Origin: Klebsormidium nitens
Lineage: Eukaryota > Streptophyta > Klebsormidiophyceae > Klebsormidiales > Klebsormidiaceae
NCBI GenBank assembly: GCA_000708835.1
Contig: DF237332.1
Span: 8,394 to 72,393 of the forward strand
DNA length: 64,000 bases
Direction: 5' to 3'
The translations under genes were made by a program, and so were the position numbers. The notes beneath the pieces were generated by a model. It had not been told where the DNA came from. It worked only from the letters and a program-made list of their open reading frames with translations, and made no database searches. Shown piece after piece: positions 21,701 through 32,130 of the stretch; positions within the stretch are counted from its first letter, which is position 1, and each line of letters begins with the position of its first letter.

Positions 21701-23556
21701 CCCTTCTTCCCAAAGCGGGGCATGCGGAAGGGCGACTTTGAACGGGCGCGCTTGGATGCTTCGGCTGCTGGACCCTTGGTCCCCTCTGCCGTTTCTTCGT
21801 TGCCCCCCTCCAACAAGCGGACTTTCTTGTCAAACCCGTAGGTCTCCATCGGCTTTTGCACAGGTTCTGGGAGGTTAGCCGCTTCGGAACTAGGGGCGGG
21901 GACTGTTGGGTCAGAGCCGCCCTTGCTCTTGCCCCCAAACCGCAGCCGACTGAACGGCGACTTTGATCTTTCCCGCTCGTTGACGCCGTCCCCTCCGCCT
22001 TGCTCTGCAGCCCGCTTTCCAAACCCGGGCATCCTGAAAGGGGACTTTGAGCGCGCCCGCTCCTCATGTTCTCCACCTTTTTCTTGAGGCTTCCTGCCAA
22101 ACAGGGGCGACTTGGACCGCGCCCGTTTCTCCATCTTCCCCTCCAAGTGCTCCTCCTCAGAAGGTGCCCTTCCCTTGAACGCCCGCCCAAACCCAGGGAA
22201 TCGGAATGGGGACTTTGAGCGCTCCTTGGAGACTGCTGCCACCCCCTCCGCGCCTTCCCCGTCATGACCGCCTGCTTCCCGCCCCCTGCCAAAGATGGCC
22301 ATCTTGAACGGAGATCGAGCTCTACCCTTCTTTTCCTCTGCCGCCGCAGCAACATTGGTCTCGGCGCGAGTGTCAACGTTCTCCTTCTGCTTGCGATGGG
22401 CTTTCCTCTCCCTGTGACCCTTCTTGGACGCCTTTGGCTTGTTAGCTGCAACTTCTTGGGAACCTTCCTCCACCTCCCCAGCACAGGACGCAGGCACACC
22501 GCCCCCGCTGTTGAACTCAACGCTCCGAAAAGGGCGCCTTCCGGCCACGACCCCTGCGACCAGTTCCTCATCGGGACTGCCGACATCGGACGCCCCAGAC
22601 AACTTCGTGACAGGGGGGCTAAATACTGCCGCCTTGGTGACATCACCTTGGCGCGCGGGGCTAGCCGGGACCTTGCCCTTCGCCTGTCGGTGCGGGTTGC
22701 TTTCTGTGCTCAAGCTCCCCTCCTTCAGCTGCGCAATCCCGCTGTCCCCATCCCCCTCTCCGTGCACATTCCCTCTATTTCTACCTGGCTTCGCAAACTG
22801 CCGGTCGCCAAGAGGCCCTGTCCTCAGGTTTGGTGGCGCGATGTCCACTGGACGCGCCAGGACAATCTGCTCACTCCGGGGCCTGCTCACTGGCATGGTG
22901 GAAACCTCCTCACAGACCTCCTCAATCGTCTCGTCCACCTTCATGAAGGAGAACGAAGAGTCGCTCGCGAAAGCGGGGTCCCGCTTCTTCGATCTCCGGT
23001 GCGGCCGCGCCTCGACAGACGTGTCGCTGCCGACCGCGCCCTCGGTCCGGAGCGCTCGCTGAGACGACGTCTCGCCCTTCTCCCCCGTGTTGCTCCTCTC
23101 CAAACCGCCCCGCTCCCTGACCCTTTCTTCATGCGGCTGCTCAAAACTCGGCTCCTCCCCCAGAGACCTTACGGAAAGCACTCTGCGCAATTCGCCGTTG
23201 TTTGGCTGCCGGATAAACTTGACAGAGTCGTCGCTGTCCGCGCCGCTCGACCCCTGGCGCAGCCTCGCAGCGCTGGCGCTCAGTTTTGCCGCACTCCTCG
23301 CCCGCCTGCTGGCGCTGCGGCTCCTCTCCAAGTCGCGCTCCCTGCCCCGCCCCTGCCGGCTGCTGCTCTCAAAGCTGGTGTCGCGCCCCTTCTGCTGCTC
23401 CCATTTGTAGGACTGCGTCCCCAAAGACGGACGCCAGCTGGACACAGACTCGTGCGTGGCGTCAGAGGAGACGTTGTCCGAAGACCCAGGGGCTGCGGGC
23501 TTCAGGGACTTGCGGCGGGAACCGCGTGAGCGTTTGGTGTTGCGGGGGGGAGGCAT
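6725..23556 (-). CDS. Giant disordered/coiled-coil protein, 14 exons, about 3472 aa
   Basis: Exons: 23556-20963, 20557-20308, 19686-18786, 18348-18245, 17784-16833, 16201-15591, 15058-12749, 12308-12210, 11857-11189, 10659-10510, 10147-9680, 9292-8439, 7761-7459, 6878-6725 (stop TAA 6727-6725). Phases close at all 13 junctions and the coding length is 10419 nt. The start is the ATG at 23556 (MPPPRNTKRSRGSRRK), preceded by non-coding sequence. Residues 1-400 are Arg/Ser-rich. About 413-705 carry eight copies of an R-x-RSKSPF-type motif. About 870-2570 are acidic, Pro/Glu/Ser-rich and low complexity. About 2608-2830 carry TEPGPVL repeats. About 2550-3100 include coiled-coil segments (LEAEKGAIERRWK, KELERAAEEKATLASAL, MREEIAILRSTLEMQ). 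The end is Ser-Pro-rich (SRSVSPVLRSVSP, RYGSPLSP) with a basic tail. No enzyme domain or TM segment is seen. A cytoskeletal or scaffold role is only a guess. I do not recognise the family. Confidence 0.75.
7735..8005 (-). repeat. 115-bp tandem array of splice acceptor plus exon start
   Basis: Three units, read on the minus strand, each with CTAACCC-rich tract, GTGCAG and then GTACGG or ATACGG coding for YGSPLSPAST. First exonic bases are 7761, 7876 and 7991, exactly 115 bp apart. The proximal acceptor (7761) gives the in-frame exon. Because 115 is not a multiple of 3, using a distal one would shift frame unless a second intron is removed. Confidence 0.75.
10640..10870 (-). repeat. 102/103-bp tandem array of acceptor plus exon J start
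   Basis: The minus-strand block CGCAG followed by ACGGCCATCCTGGAGCACAA occurs with first exonic bases at 10659, 10761 and 10864. The proximal copy starts the 150-nt in-frame exon (TAILEHKVHLLRSQIKEA). The two distal copies carry AAG-GTACAC where the exon has AAG-GTGCAC, that is, an AG-GT that could act as a donor. Confidence 0.8.
12298..12400 (-). repeat. 81-bp duplicated acceptor plus exon H start
   Basis: The minus-strand sequence TACGCAG-GAGCT(A/G)AAGGA(C/T)GTCCAA occurs with first exonic bases at 12308 and 12389. The 81-bp step is in frame and free of stops, so using the distal acceptor would insert 27 residues beginning ELKDVQ and repeat that motif. Confidence 0.7.
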
Positions 23557-25336
23557 GGCGCTGGGGGAGAGGGGTGGGTCGGCGGGGTTCTTGTACTGCA
23601 GTATAGAGGAAGAGGGGTCAGTTGGAGGAGAGGTAGGTTAAAGGTATCTGGTGCAAGATGCTGGAATAAGTGGGGTTCCTGTCTTAGGACCCAAGAAAGT
23701 CTAAGGAGATTGAGAATATGGAAGGAGGCCTCTGATCTTTTATTACGCAAGACCTGTCCAGCTTATCTATCACAGTAGGAACTCTGTTTGCAATACGTTA
23801 CTTCACGAGCCATGGCCTATTGAATTGGCTATTGTAACAAAGAGTGAGTATGCAGTCTGACAGCCTTTCTTTCAAGTTCTCTCACCTAGCCCGCTCAGAA
23901 GCTTCTCTAAGGATGTGGGCAGGAGGGCAAGAACAGAGTGCACAGAAAAGAACGAAGCTGGCGAGCATGCTCTCAGGCTTAATCAGGAGCATTGCCAGCA
24001 ACTAAAACTGAAAGAGTTGCAGCATTTGCAAGCCAGTCATATGCATCAGCTAAGAACCATACCAGTTGCTTATCAGCTTGGAAAGTGAGTGCTCTGATCA
24101 AGCTGTGCAGGACAATACCTTCTAGATTTATAGTTTAGAGCTGCGAGTGGCAGCCAGACTACTGAGGATTTTGTCCCAGCATAATTGCATGCTTTGCAGA
24201 GCTTCATATTCAGACAACATAGCATGTTTCTCTATGGACAAAACTTTCTCCCATGCTGTAACTTCCTTTCTGAAACCCTGAGCTTATAACATGGAACCAG
24301 CTGCCAGGTATTGAGTTTGAATTATGGCAACCTCAGGCTAACTCCTTTCCATACAAGAAGCGTTCAGATTGCAGATGATATTCAGCAAAATGCTCTCTCA
24401 TTTTACTAGAAGGTTGGCACAGTCCCCATACATCTCAATCATACCAGGTTTTCAAATCAAAACTTACGGAGCTCTCAGGAATCGTTTACAACAGCATGGC
24501 TTCAGGTATAAAGCTTTAGGCGACTTTAATCAAATATCAAAGCTCTGTTCCAAACGAGTGAACCTCGAAACATCTTACCTTTCTTGGCTTGTGTGAATGC
24601 CTCACGTGCTCCTCCATAGAGGAACCTCCTGGAGGCGCTTCCATCAGCGTCGGTGGCTGTCTCCTCTCCCTAAGGCAAGCTTTCAGCTTTTCTCATCGTC
24701 TCCAAGGAACTATTGCTCAAGCCCAGAGGGACTTAGAGGACATCTGAACCGAGGTAAGGGGCGCCGTTGCACCAAGACAGGAGCGTTTATCAAAGCACTT
24801 GATCTTACTTTTGCTGCAAATGTACCTCCGTGCAGCCACACATACCCAAATGTCAAGTGAACCTCTTCCTTGTGAACCTTTCTGCGGCTCAACATGTCAA
24901 TGCAAGGGGCTTTTTGCGCACCCAAGCACTACCTAGTTTGTGTAGAGTTCTGAAAGTGCTTTGATGCTGTTGCAAGTGCTTTTGTCAGTGTTGATGTGGT
25001 GGGTGTTTCCAGCTGGCGCCCATTTCGAACTCAAATTGAAATGCCCGACGAACCGTTGAGCAACCTCTACAAAGCAGATCAACGGCGGAGCCAGGCGGTC
25101 TCTGCGCGCACGTGCAAAGACAATTACGCGCGCACGCGCCTCAGTATCTTTGAAGTTGCCCAGTGAGAACGAGCCCTTCCGCTCTAGTTCCCGGCTAGCT
25201 CAGCAGAGCAGGACAGTTGCAGAGTGCTCTTCTGCTCGAAAACGACGCCTGCTGCAAAGCTAGGAGGAAGGCACTCTTGAAGGCGCAGTGGAAGGCACAG
25301 ACCTCGTTGGTCACTCGCCTGTTGCGCTTCTGAGAC
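23557..25336. other. Divergent intergenic region between giant gene and photolyase-fusion gene
   Basis: About 1.8 kb between two divergent start codons (23556 minus, 25337 plus). It probably holds both promoters and 5' UTRs. Only short ORFs without recognisable content are present. Confidence 0.5.
25109..25114. promoter_or_regulatory. G-box (CACGTG) upstream of the photolyase-fusion gene
   Basis: A perfect CACGTG lies about 220 bp upstream of the ATG at 25337, within a run of alternating purine-pyrimidine GCGCGCAC/ACGCGCGCACGCGC (25103-25139). G-boxes in plants bind bZIP and bHLH factors, including light-response factors. That this one is used is inference. Confidence 0.3.
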
Positions 25337-28300
25337 ATGGCTTCCGTCCAGGAATGCAGGGGTGCTCTGGTGGGAGCTGGCCCTTTGACGGTGCTCGTGG
25401 TTGGCCCTGCTGGGGCTGGCAAGAGCTCCACTGTGAATGCGGTCTTCGGGAGACATTTCCTGGCGGCGAAGCCTGCTGAGGTAAGCAGTTTTGCTCAGAG
25501 CAATGTGGATTTTACTTGACCGAATGCAGCTTGCTCGTATTGTATTGCCAAAATGAGGCATTTGCATCTCTTTTGGACTGTTTTCTGCTAAAGGTGGTTG
25601 GCTCCATGGTTGGCTGCACAGGGGCAAGCATTGGAGCAGGTTTGGGGACCCCTACTGTGCATAGCTTGTTATGATGCAGTTTTCAATGACCAAAGAGTAT
25701 GGCACAGTTCCAGAAAAGCCGAATGCTCCAACGTATTTATATTAGCAGTCAATGCAACTCCAAGCGACCATGCATGTTTTGCTTGTTGACCCAAGAGACA
25801 AGCATGTGGGTTCCCGCTTAGGTTTATTATCCTAGCCATTCGCTCACGGGTTTCCGTATTCAATCTGCTGTTTCTGATTCATGTCAGCATTACTTGCAAG
25901 AGTGGCTGTTTCAGAAGATGCAAATGCGCACATTCGTCTCCCTTCTTTGCAAAGCTAAGATAAACTTGGGTCGTTCTGCATTTGTCAAACATGGAATTTT
26001 TGCCATGATTGAGTCCGTGCGGCCCCTGGTAATGGTTGGAACAGGCGCCACCGATGCAAGCAATATTGAATCCATTCGTGCCAAAAATATTGACCGCAGT
26101 GCACTTGAGAGTGCCTGGTTGGGCTTTGCTTTTCTTATATTTGCTCCTTCCCGATCGAGTTGAAAGAATATGCTTTTGTTGTAATTACTCCGGAGTAACT
26201 TCCTTCATGTGCCTGTCGGCTGCTTCTGTTGGTGGCTGTATTCAGGTAAATTGGGTGATGGATGCTCCAGTAGGCAGGATTTTGTACCACAACCTCATAA
26301 ACCCTACGCAGAGCATCTCTGCCTTTCATACTTGAAAGCAAGGGGATAAATATGCACTTGCCAGCTTTTTGACTTCCTAGCATGCCATTGACCAATCTGA
26401 GAGGTGTTTGCTCAAGTAGTTGAGCTCCCGCATGCTGCTTGCAAAGCTTTTGTGTGCTTTCATCATCCAATAGTGTGGAAAATCAAGCGTTTTCTTGGTC
26501 CTTGTGAGCGGCATGCAGCCAGCTGTTGTTACCCATCCGTCGCAGGCTTCCGCCGGTCGCTTCAAGCTCGAGGAGTGCGTGCAGACCATCAATGGTTCCA
26601 AGGTCGTCGTGCTCGAGGCCTCTGGCCTGAGCAAGGCTAAGGATGTAGAGGAGCTCCGTAAGAGCCTGTCCAAGAAGCGGAAGACGGTGGACCTCGTGCT
26701 GCTCGTAGAGGCTCTGCAGCAGGCCGGCAGTGTGGATGTGGCCAGCGAGATGGGAGCCAAGTTTGGCGCGCAGCTGCTTAATGCTGCGGTGCCTGTCTTT
26801 GCCTGCGGCCACGTTCAGGTATGGTGCCACCCGTTGCGTCTATTTTCGCATGACAGAAATCAATATGTACACCAGTAATTGATTTTCAGATATGCTGCAT
26901 GTCGTTGATCAAGCACTGACGGCTTGTGCAGCACTTGCATGCGCTGTCCATTTTGAGACTACAGGACATAGAAAGATTAAAGGCTGGTAGAAGTTTGAGA
27001 AAATGGAAAAGGAAAATGACTAGCAGGCGTCATGTATAAACTTGACGTCGGCTATGGTCAAGCCTGGCTTGTAGCATAGACCTTTATGAATGAAATTGCA
27101 CAAGGGTAACGTGAACATGCTGAACGGCGCAGGCATTCACTTTTTGTTTTTTCTCAGGAGGAGGCCGATGAAGAGAGCAAGGCTCTGTATGCCAAGCGCA
27201 GCGCTGCTGTTCTCGCTGCCTTCGGCGCAAACGGCGCTGAGGTGCCGTCCAGGGTCATTCCTCTGGAGCTGGAGGGTGCTTCAGTCTGCGAGGAGGGTTT
27301 GAAGGTGGTTCTGGAGGTGAGCTTTTGTAACTGTGAAGACTTCAATGTTAGGATGTTATATTCCACGCTTCCTGCTGCTGATATACTGGGACAGATTATT
27401 CTATTGTTCGAGCATTTGGCATCCTCTCTGAGCAGCGGTGTGACAACACAGAGCGCATATTAGCCTTGTCTTTTCAGCAGAAAGTCTAAGAAACGACTGA
27501 CGCTCCGGTGTTGAGCAGGGGGTTTGGCAGATACGATGTTGTACCTCGCTGCCTATGTTGCACATCCAGGTGCATTTTGCTTGTCAAGCATACGGAGCAT
27601 CCTGACTTGACTTTCTCATTTTTCCCTCTTCGTCAGGAGATGCGCCGCGTGCGCGCTCAGAAGACGCCAGCATTTGTCCCTGCCACCACTATGGACGCTG
27701 ACCTCAAGGACCTGAGCCTGGTCATGGACCACAACATGTCGGTCGCCAGCTTCAATGCTGCCCCCGCGTTCCTGCCCAAGCAGGCGCCTGTGAAGGTGAG
27801 TTCTGGATGGTGGCATCTCCTTGGCACAGGATTTTGCAGAGATGTTGCGTGTGTCTGCTAGGATTTTGTTCTTGTGAGACAAGGTTCGGATGGTTTGACA
27901 CAATGAGACTGCTAATAGAACCAGCATCTCGCCATCAAGCGCAGCAAAAGGGACCTCAAAATGGGCTCGTCGTCTTTGGATTGCGAAAGATATTTTTAGA
28001 TATATCCCCAATTCTTTGAGCTATGTTCTCAGACTCAGTCCACATGCCCGGCGTTCGCTGTCTCTCAACACTAACTCCAGGGTAAAGGAATCAGGTTTTC
28101 CTACCAGGCAACCGTCGCGCTGTTGAAAGTTTGTCAACAAGCCTGCTGACATTTTGCGGCTCTTAACCCTGCCCCACATGAAGGGTTTTTAAAACAGGAA
28201 GCCTAAAACTGTTTTTTTCCTGTCCGATTATGTTTTCAGACTCCTTCCACAAATCATTCTTGCAACCATCATCCTGACGCTTTGTATCTTCTCAAATTCA

Positions 28301-31300
28301 GGTCGTGCGCGCCCCCACTAAGGAGGCCGCCCCTGCGCCCCCCGCCAAGCTCGCGGAGGCAGCCCCCAAGGCCCCGGTGCAGCAGTCGTTCCCCGCGCCT
28401 CCGCCCAACGTCGCGGGCGCCGCCTCGATCTCAATCGCCGTGCAGTCGGCCGCGAGCATGCTCGCGCCTGCCTTGCAGGCTGCCGCAGCTACCCAGGTCA
28501 AGAAGCTGCGTAACCTCCGTGGGGGTGTCCCTATGATCGCCCCCCGGTCCCCAATCGACTGCCCCGCGATCAAGGTCACCAAGACGCTCGTGCCGGCGAG
28601 GGACGCGGCCGCGAGCAAGACGACCATGCTGTCGTCGGCGGCGAGCTCGTTCGCGCCCGTCGCGGCGGCTGTTTTGGCGCCGAGCAAGCCGGCGGCGAAC
28701 AACAAGCTCATGGGGCTGTCGGCGTTCCCCGACATGCAGAAGCTGCGGGGGGGCGACTTCGCCGGGCCTGCGGGCGCGGCAGCGGCGCGCAACGTGTCCA
28801 TTGTCTGGTTCAGGTGAGTCTTTGTCCGATTTGCTTGCAACTCAGCAGCCCCCTGGGCTCCCAGAGCGACAGCATGCATTGAAAGCCTGAGTACCTTTAT
28901 GAGAGGGGTGCACCAGTTGGTGTATGAAATGGATTGCTCTTATACATAAGAAGAGCAAAGTTCCTACGGGTTATGGATCTTTGTCAATCAGAAACCCTAA
29001 TCGAAACTACTTCGGAAATCTGGTCAGGAGTATTCCTGATGAAGTCTACTCTCCTTTGACTACACTTTCGTGAATGAACTGTTTGTTGGCTCCATTTCAA
29101 AGACCAGGGCTTTGCATTCGATCTCAAACAGGCTTGACTACTCAGCTTCAATTGACCTTAGCGCTTTCCGCTTAAGTCCGCTACCCATTCTACGTAGACC
29201 TCTACACACACCATTGGTCTTCCAATCACAAGTTTCTCTAGTGATTGCAAGCCTTGAAACTTGGCATGTGTCAAATCAGACGCCAATGCGATTTCAAGCT
29301 TTCAACTTTTGCTTGTGCCGTTTTACATGCTGATCAAATCTTTGTTTTTTTTGCAGGAACGACCTGCGCGTCCACGACAACGAGGCTTTGGCCATGGCTC
29401 AGCAGGCGTCGAGCTCCATCGTGCCGGTGTACTGCTTCGACCCCCGTGACTACGGCAAGTCTTCGAGCGGTTTCGACAAGACGGGGCCGTACCGGGCCAA
29501 GTTCCTCATCGAGTGCGTCGCAGACCTGCGCAAGAACCTGCGGGAGAGGGGCAGCGAGCTGGTTGTCAGGATCGGGAAGCCGGAGGAGGTGAGGTTCATC
29601 TGCAGACATTGCGTGCCTCTGATGTCAGTAGCATGCCCAGTATCATCTTCGGCCTGTGGCATCGTCTCGTGAAAAGGACGCTATGACAAGTAAGGGGAAG
29701 TTGAACTTAGCGAACGGCCAACTATGATTCTCAGAGGTTTCGCCTAAGTAACAGTACTTCGAGCCCCTAAGGCCGAGGCAAGTGAGCAGGAGGCAGGGTT
29801 TTATTAAGCATATGTGCAGCCAAGTGCGGAAAGGTTTCCTCGTCCAATCAACACCTCAGTAACTGACTTTGCAGGTCCTGGCTGACCTGGCGCGCAAGAC
29901 TGGCGCCAAGACGCTGTTTGCGCACCAGGAGGTGACGCACGAGGAACTGCAGTCGGAGCGCAAGGTGTGCGCGGCGCTCAAGGACGCGGGCGTGCAGGCC
30001 AAGTTCTTCTGGGGCAGCACGCTGTACCACATCGACGACCTGCCCTTCAAGCTGGAGAGCATGCCCTCCAATTACGCCGGCTTCAGGGAGCAGGTGCGAG
30101 GCTCGTCGTTTTTTTTTTTAAATGCTAAATCTATAGGACCACAGTTCCTTTGCATGTTTCGGTTTCGCTGTTCAGCTTTCTTCGGGCGTTGTTTGGTAAG
30201 AAGGTGCCTCCCAACTACGCCGCCTTCAGGGAACAGTTGCGGGGCATTGTTATGTACATTCTGCGGAGGCTCCCAGCATCTATCTGGTACTGAGTGTTCG
30301 AAGCTTCATTGTCCTTTGCCCCTGGCTACTGACGAATCATCTTTGATGATATAATGACCGCTGCATCAGCGAGAATTTGCTACGTTTCCGAGCGTCGCAC
30401 CTGCTACGTATCTGAGCGTGTCTGGACTCTGGGGCATCGCATCCTTGTAACCTCGTGCCACTGGCACTAGCATCAAACAGCCAAGTTGTGCAGCTTAACG
30501 TTGGGTAAACGGGCCACTTTGCGATCGTGAGTCTTCTGGTTGTTCAGCCAACCCTGCAGCAATTGTGGCAACCAGCCTTACGCCCAATCTCTGTGCTCAG
30601 GTGAAGGACCTGAAGGTGCGCAAGACCGCGGCCGCGCTCAAGACGCTCAAGGGCCTGCCGAAGCTGAGCAGCGTCGAGGTCGGGAAGGTGCCTACCCTGC
30701 AGGACCTCGGCCTAGACGCCTCAAAGTCCACCCGGCATGTAAGCGAAGTCACTCGCTTTGGCTCCTTTCATTGAGACGGATCTCAATCACTGTCATTGGA
30801 ATTTCTGAGCAACCGAGGTCGTCGGTTGGGTGGGTGTCATGGGGAAAATGTCCCCAAGTCAAGGAAACGACTGAGCACTGAAGAGCACTGAAGCATTGAA
30901 GAGCTATCGCAAGTAGGTGCGTTTGTTGTCTGGAGGCGTCCTTGTGGAGTATTTCTTGCTCCGCACTCTTCGGTGCATGCATTTATAGTTCATCAGAACC
31001 TTGGGGCTGGGTATGTGGTAGGTTGAGATCTTTACTTTTGATGCGCTGCATGATGTCATTCAAAAAGGGTCGTCCCTAACTTTTAACTTCAATCTGTACA
31101 GGAGACTGGAGCCCAGGCCCTGATTGGAGGAGAGTCGGAGGCCCTCGACAGGCTTAAGAGCTTTGTAGCGGATGCAACCGGTGAGTTTCTGAAGTAGCTG
31201 CCCGCCTCTTCCTTTCAGGAAATGAGGGGTGATATCTGCACTCTGGCAAAGGAGCTGTCTTCAAATAATTGCTTTTGGAATCAATCTGGCTCCCCTGGAG

Positions 31301-32130
31301 TGAAAGATTGCGCAGCATCCGTCTTCGCTTGAAGAAACCCTCTGGAGGAGAAACTGTTCGAGCTCCTTCTATGTTTGTTCTGCTGTCGTCGGCAAAAGTC
31401 AATCTTGTGACCTCACGTTTGTCCAACTACCTCTTTATGTCTTGACGATTTGTCCTGATCCGTCTTAAGTCGTCCTCGTTTTTGCAAGCATTCTCGAAAG
31501 CTGCCGTTCCGTCGCACGAGTTGTATCTGATCCAGTCCCGGTCTTTTCTCCTTGCAGCCGGCGCCAAGAAGGCCGCCGACAACCTGAACGGCGCCAACTT
31601 CTCGTGCAAGATCTCGCCCTGGCTGGCGATGGGCTGCCTGTCTCCCCGCCGCATGTATGAGGACCTGGCCGCCAGCGGGGGCGCCCGGGCCATCACCGCC
31701 ACGGCGCAAAAGTCGCCCTCGGAGGATGCGAACGGCCTCAGCTGGCTGACGTTCGAGCTGCTGTGGAGGGACTTCTTCAGGTAGGGGCGCTTATCTGAGT
31801 GGCCGACCGCTTGGAACGGCTCGATCTGTCGTTAATAGACTCGGGGATCTCCTTTTTAAGGAGCTGTCGTTTCAGAAGATGTCTTTAGAGCTCTCGTTCA
31901 TCAGCTTGCTTCACTCTGCTAACCAAATTCTATTTGCAAGGGGGGGCAGAGTAGGTTAGTTGAAGCATGTGATGGCGTGCGAGTCTCGCCCCTTTCTGAT
32001 GCAAACTAAAACTGGCTTCTGACATGTAAGTCGGATTCTGCCCAGGTTCATCACCAAGAAGTATGGCACTGCCAACAAGAGTGCAAGCACCGCAGCATCC
32101 CCCGCTTCCGCTATGGCTGTCGCTGTCTAG
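25337..32130 (+). CDS. TOC34-like G domain fused to PHR2-like cryptochrome/photolyase domain
   Basis: Exons: 25337-25480, 26546-26818, 27158-27316, 27637-27795, 28302-28813, 29357-29588, 29875-30093, 30601-30738, 31102-31180, 31558-31780, 32046-32130. Phases close throughout; 740 aa; stop TAG. Residues about 17-200 align with the AIG1/TOC GTPase fold: the P-loop GPAGAGKSSTVN (23-34) is intact, VDLVLLVEAL and the YAKRSAAVLAAF helix match TOC34/TOC159. The G3 DTPG is replaced by EASG (72-75) and the G4 region reads ACGHVQ. Residues about 200-410 are an Ala/Pro linker. From about 411 there is a PHR2-type domain: VSIVWFRNDLRVHDNEAL, YCFDPRDYGKSSSGFDKTGP, FFWGSTLYHIDDLPFK, ANFSCKISPWLAMG, ELLWRDFFRFITKKYG. 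As in plant PHR2, the protein ends just after that motif and lacks most of the C-terminal FAD-binding helical half of photolyases. An alternative start, ATG 28458, would give a PHR2-only product. Confidence 0.85.
28458..28460 (+). promoter_or_regulatory. Possible internal start codon for a PHR2-only product
   Basis: This in-frame ATG in exon 5 is followed by MLAPALQAAAATQVKKLRN, which is rich in Ala/Ser/Lys and poor in acids, like a chloroplast transit peptide. Starting here gives about 443 aa, close to the usual plant PHR2 length. No promoter evidence was identified. Confidence 0.3.
30060..30240 (+). repeat. Duplicated exon-7 3' end inside the following intron
   Basis: The end of exon 7 (CCCTCCAATTACGCCGGCTT, then CAGGGAGCAG, donor after 30093) is repeated with changes at about 30206-30236 (CCTCCCAACTACGCCGCCTT, then CAGGGAACAG). 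The copy's donor has decayed from CAG-GTGCG to CAG-TTGCG. Spacing is 143 bp. Confidence 0.8.

Noticed and set aside
22264-23529. 421-aa open frame on the plus strand
   Set aside because: Antisense to the repeat-coding first exon of the giant gene; it has no splice context and an unnatural Arg/Pro/Leu composition.
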